A stretch of DNA of 22,723 bases. Source: Aequorivita sp. UBA3180. GTDB taxonomy: Bacteria > Bacteroidota > Bacteroidia > Flavobacteriales > Flavobacteriaceae. A program made the translations under genes and the position numbers. The stretch covers positions 44,587 to 67,309 of the forward strand of contig DEXQ01000013.1 of the NCBI GenBank assembly GCA_002364215.1. Reading direction: 5' to 3'. Positions 20,216 through 22,723 of the stretch are shown here, in pieces (the stretch's first letter is position 1; the number at the start of each line of letters is the position of its first letter). Under the pieces are notes generated by a model. The model was not told the DNA's origin, did no database searches, and was given only the letters and a program-made list of their open reading frames with translations.

Positions 20216-22723
20216 TTATTCTTTTAATAAACGTTTCGTTGTTTCTCCATATTTGCCTTTAATCTTAACGTAATAAGAAGCAGCTGCAAGTTGGTGAATA
20301 TCTATAGGCTTAACAGTACCCATACCGCGTAGATTTTCGGTTTTAACCAATCTGCCTCTTAGGTCATAAATTTCCAATCTTTCCAGTTCCATATTCTGTG
20401 GGTTACTAATGTTCAGAATATTTTTAGCAGGATTAGGATAAATCGATATGCTTCCAAGATTTTGATGGTTGTCGCCTATTCCAAGTACACTCTCTACGAT
20501 AAGTTCGAAATCACAGGTAGCCATATTTCCGTATTCGTCCGTTGCCGTTAGCGTGATGGTATACGTACCATCAGGTAGCGGTGTTCCCGGAGCTGGATTC
20601 TGTGTTGTTAAAGTAATAGGTTCGGTACAGTTATCTAATGCAGTTGCTTCGCCTGTCGCGAAATAATCTGGTAAAATATAGAAAATGTTTCCAGGTCCAG
20701 GATCAACTGTGTGGTCTGCAGGACAAGTAATAACAGGCGCTAAGATATCAACAACCGTTACAACCGCAGTACAGGTAGAAAGGTTTCCGTTGTTATCCTG
20801 GCTAAACACTTGTACAGTCACCGGCGTACCGATATCTGCACAACTAAACTGTGTTATGTCCACAGCGACGGTAAAGATGCCACAAGCATCATCGTTGGAT
20901 GCTATTACATCTGTTGGGTCCAGTGTGGCTGTACCATCGGCACCTAGTTCCAAAGTGAAGTCTTGGCAAACAAGTACAGGGCTGGTATTGTCTTCCACAG
21001 TTACTATAGCGGTGCAGGTTGCAGTGTTTCCATTAACATCCGTTACAGTCAATATTACAGTGTTGTCTCCTATGTTTGAACAATCGAAAGTATCGATATC
21101 AAGGTCGTAACTGGCGATACCACAAGCATCTGTGCTTCCGTTGTCTATATCCGTTCCCGCGATAGTTACGGTGCCTGTTACCGGATCCAATTCTACTGTG
21201 ATATCTTGACAAACCACTACCGGAGCGGTAACATCCTCAACCGTTACAATTGCCGTACAGGTACTAATATTACCATTTACATCTGTTACCGTTAAAATTA
21301 CATTGTTGTCACCAACATTGGAACAATCGAATGTATCAATGTCTATCGAGATATTTGCCACACCACAGTTATCTGTACTGCCTCCATCCACATCAGCTGC
21401 TGTAATGCTGGCGTTACCACTTGCATCGAGCTGAATGGTGATGTTCTGACATATGGCTATTGGAGCCTCATTGTCAATTACGGTAATGGTAAAACTACAA
21501 ATACTCACGTTTCCGTTTACATCCGTAGCGGTGAACTCAATTGTGTTCACACCCACCGGAAATTGACTTCCGCTCGGATCGCCCATAGTTTGAACTACTG
21601 TATCCACTCCACAGTTGTCCAATGTAAAAGGCATCGGGAAGCTCACCGCTGCTGAACAAATGCCCGCAGCCGAATTGACCGTAATGTCTCCCGGACAGAC
21701 AATGGTAGGCGGGATGCTGTCCTCTACAGTTACTATAGTGGTACATTGCGAACTGTTTCCGTTCACATCGGTCACTGTTAGTGTAACAGTATTGGGGCCT
21801 ACATTGCTGCAGTCAAAATCAGTTATGTCTATTGAGGAACTTGCTATTCCGCAGGCATCCGTACTTCCGTTATCAATATCAGCTACGGTAATACTCGCCA
21901 TTCCGTTCGCATCCAATTGGATAGTGAAAGGCGCAGCGCAGTTGGCCACTGGCGAAACATTATCCTCAACTGTTACAATAGTAGTACAAGTTGAACTGTT
22001 TCCGTTCACATCCGTCACCGTAAGAGTGACTGTGTTTGGACCTACATCGGCACAGGTAAAATCTGTAATATCTATCGACGTACTTGCGATAGCGCAATTA
22101 TCAGTACTTCCATTATCAATGTCGGCTACCGTGATGCTTGCATCTCCGTTGGCATCCAACTGAATAGTGAAAGGTGCGGCACAGTTGGCTACTGGTGCTT
22201 CGTTATCGTTTATTGTTACATCAAAACTACAAGTTGCTGTATTACCAGAGGCATCAGTAACTACAAATGTATTAGTAGTCGTTCCTATAGGAAATGTTTC
22301 ACCTGATGCCAAACCAGCAGTTTGCACTGTGGTTGATCCTGGACAATTGTCTGTTCCAACAGGAGCCGTATATGTTATCACAGCACCACAAACTCCAGGA
22401 TCATTGCTTTGGATAATATTTCCAGGGCAGGTAATTGCTGGGGCTTCGGTATCATTTACCGTAACGTCAAAACTACAAGTTGCAGTGTTTCCTGAACTAT
22501 CGGTTACTATAAAAGTATTGGTTGTAGTTCCAATTGGGAAAGTACTTCCACTAGGAAGACCAGCTGTTTGGGTAGGGGTCAATGCCGCATTCCAAGTAAT
22601 TGTAATTTCACCATTGCCAGATCTCACTCCTGCAGTTGCAGTTCCGTTATTTACACCTCCTATATAAGAAGTTCCACCAGCACCGCCACCGCCTGACCAA
22701 GCACCGCCGCCACCACCAGCACC
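20216..22723 (-). CDS. Large T9SS-exported HYR-repeat surface protein, 5' end missing
   Basis: A partial secreted protein; 835 residues are visible and the frame stays open to the window edge. The GTG at 22627 is not a real start, because 32 further in-frame codons precede it and 16 of them are Gly (GAGGGGGAWSGGGGAGG), like the glycine-rich segments seen before HYR domains in large Bacteroidota surface proteins. Numbering from that GTG, about nine ~80-aa beta-sandwich repeats follow: HYR type at about 1-58, 59-141, 304-385 and 628-713 (CPG or CPA start, DNC, GNxxxCSF), and a related second type at 142-222, 223-303, 386-464, 465-546 and 547-627 (IQLDANG, DIDNGSTDxCGI, TVTDVNGN, CTxIVTVED). The complete repeats carry about four Cys each. 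Residues 722-803 are a type A T9SS sorting domain (YPNPAKN, YDLRGRLV, YYVKIKGKYGETTKRLL). Likely an adhesin or surface structural protein. Confidence 0.93.
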   Translation of the reverse strand, partial: GAGGGGGAWSGGGGAGGTSYIGGVNNGTATAGVRSGNGEITITWNAALTPTQTAGLPSGSTFPIGTTTNTFIVTDSSGNTATCSFDVTVNDTEAPAITCPGNIIQSNDPGVCGAVITYTAPVGTDNCPGSTTVQTAGLASGETFPIGTTTNTFVVTDASGNTATCSFDVTINDNEAPVANCAAPFTIQLDANGDASITVADIDNGSTDNCAIASTSIDITDFTCADVGPNTVTLTVTDVNGNSSTCTTIVTVEDNVSPVANCAAPFTIQLDANGMASITVADIDNGSTDACGIASSSIDITDFDCSNVGPNTVTLTVTDVNGNSSQCTTIVTVEDSIPPTIVCPGDITVNSAAGICSAAVSFPMPFTLDNCGVDTVVQTMGDPSGSQFPVGVNTIEFTATDVNGNVSICSFTITVIDNEAPIAICQNITIQLDASGNASITAADVDGGSTDNCGVANISIDIDTFDCSNVGDNNVILTVTDVNGNISTCTAIVTVEDVTAPVVVCQDITVELDPVTGTVTIAGTDIDNGSTDACGIASYDLDIDTFDCSNIGDNTVILTVTDVNGNTATCTAIVTVEDNTSPVLVCQDFTLELGADGTATLDPTDVIASNDDACGIFTVAVDITQFSCADIGTPVTVQVFSQDNNGNLSTCTAVVTVVDILAPVITCPADHTVDPGPGNIFYILPDYFATGEATALDNCTEPITLTTQNPAPGTPLPDGTYTITLTATDEYGNMATCDFELIVESVLGIGDNHQNLGSISIYPNPAKNILNISNPQNMELERLEIYDLRGRLVKTENLRGMGTVKPIDIHQLAAASYYVKIKGKYGETTKRLLKE

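Noticed and set aside
22625..22627. GTG codon as start of the HYR protein
   Set aside because: The frame continues upstream without a stop to the window edge with Gly-rich coding sequence, and the GTG falls inside a domain with no signal peptide after it.
20216..22627. CRISPR-like or mobile-element repeat array
   Set aside because: The periodic DNA repeats are fully explained by in-frame protein repeats of about 80 residues.
21615..22667. Two long plus-strand open frames opposite the HYR gene
   Set aside because: Their repetitive Thr/Val/Ser-rich products mirror the HYR repeats on the other strand; no start context or family features.

Overview
The window looks like a chromosomal segment of a member of the Bacteroidota, most likely a marine-type Flavobacteriaceae. 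The evidence is: a TonB-dependent receptor with an N-terminal carboxypeptidase-regulatory-like domain; a secreted HYR-repeat protein ending in a type IX secretion (T9SS) sorting domain; a DUF6268-type barrel protein; a DksA/TraR homologue in the form typical of the phylum; few recognisable Shine-Dalgarno sites; and several TAnnTTTG-type -7 promoter boxes. It is gene-dense, with no gene-free stretch over 300 bp, and I see no rRNA, tRNA, CRISPR array, insertion sequence or phage gene.

Left part (1-4771): a 20-21 bp tandem repeat tract abuts the 3' end of uvrC (minus strand, nucleotide excision repair). Divergent from uvrC are a small His-rich membrane or secreted protein and a TonB-dependent receptor, which together suggest metal or metal-complex uptake.

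Centre-left (4829-8833): the most interesting block. Two RimK-type ATP-grasp amino-acid ligases flank a RimB-like 'ATP-dependent zinc protease' (retropepsin-fold) gene and are followed by an AstE/AspA-type zinc deacylase, with the last three genes overlapping or 2 bp apart. This reads as a complete add-and-remove module for glutamate (or similar) tails on a protein. Heptameric repeats separate it from a 5-formyltetrahydrofolate cyclo-ligase gene.

Centre (8928-14180, minus strand): ileS, a zinc-ligand-less dksA/traR, a secreted DUF4097-like protein and lspA. The IleRS carries the altered class I signature GIHH (GXHH type) instead of HIGH, a form linked to mupirocin hyper-resistance.

Right part (14421-20059, plus strand): dsbD, a 496-aa PLP-dependent class V aminotransferase/cysteine-desulfurase-like enzyme, a DUF6268-like outer membrane protein and a small zinc-ribbon protein form a likely operon, followed by an exported SYLF-domain protein with its own terminator. 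Convergent to it is the 3' part of a large T9SS-exported protein (minus strand) with a Gly-rich segment, about nine HYR-like repeats and a sorting domain. Its 5' end lies beyond the window.
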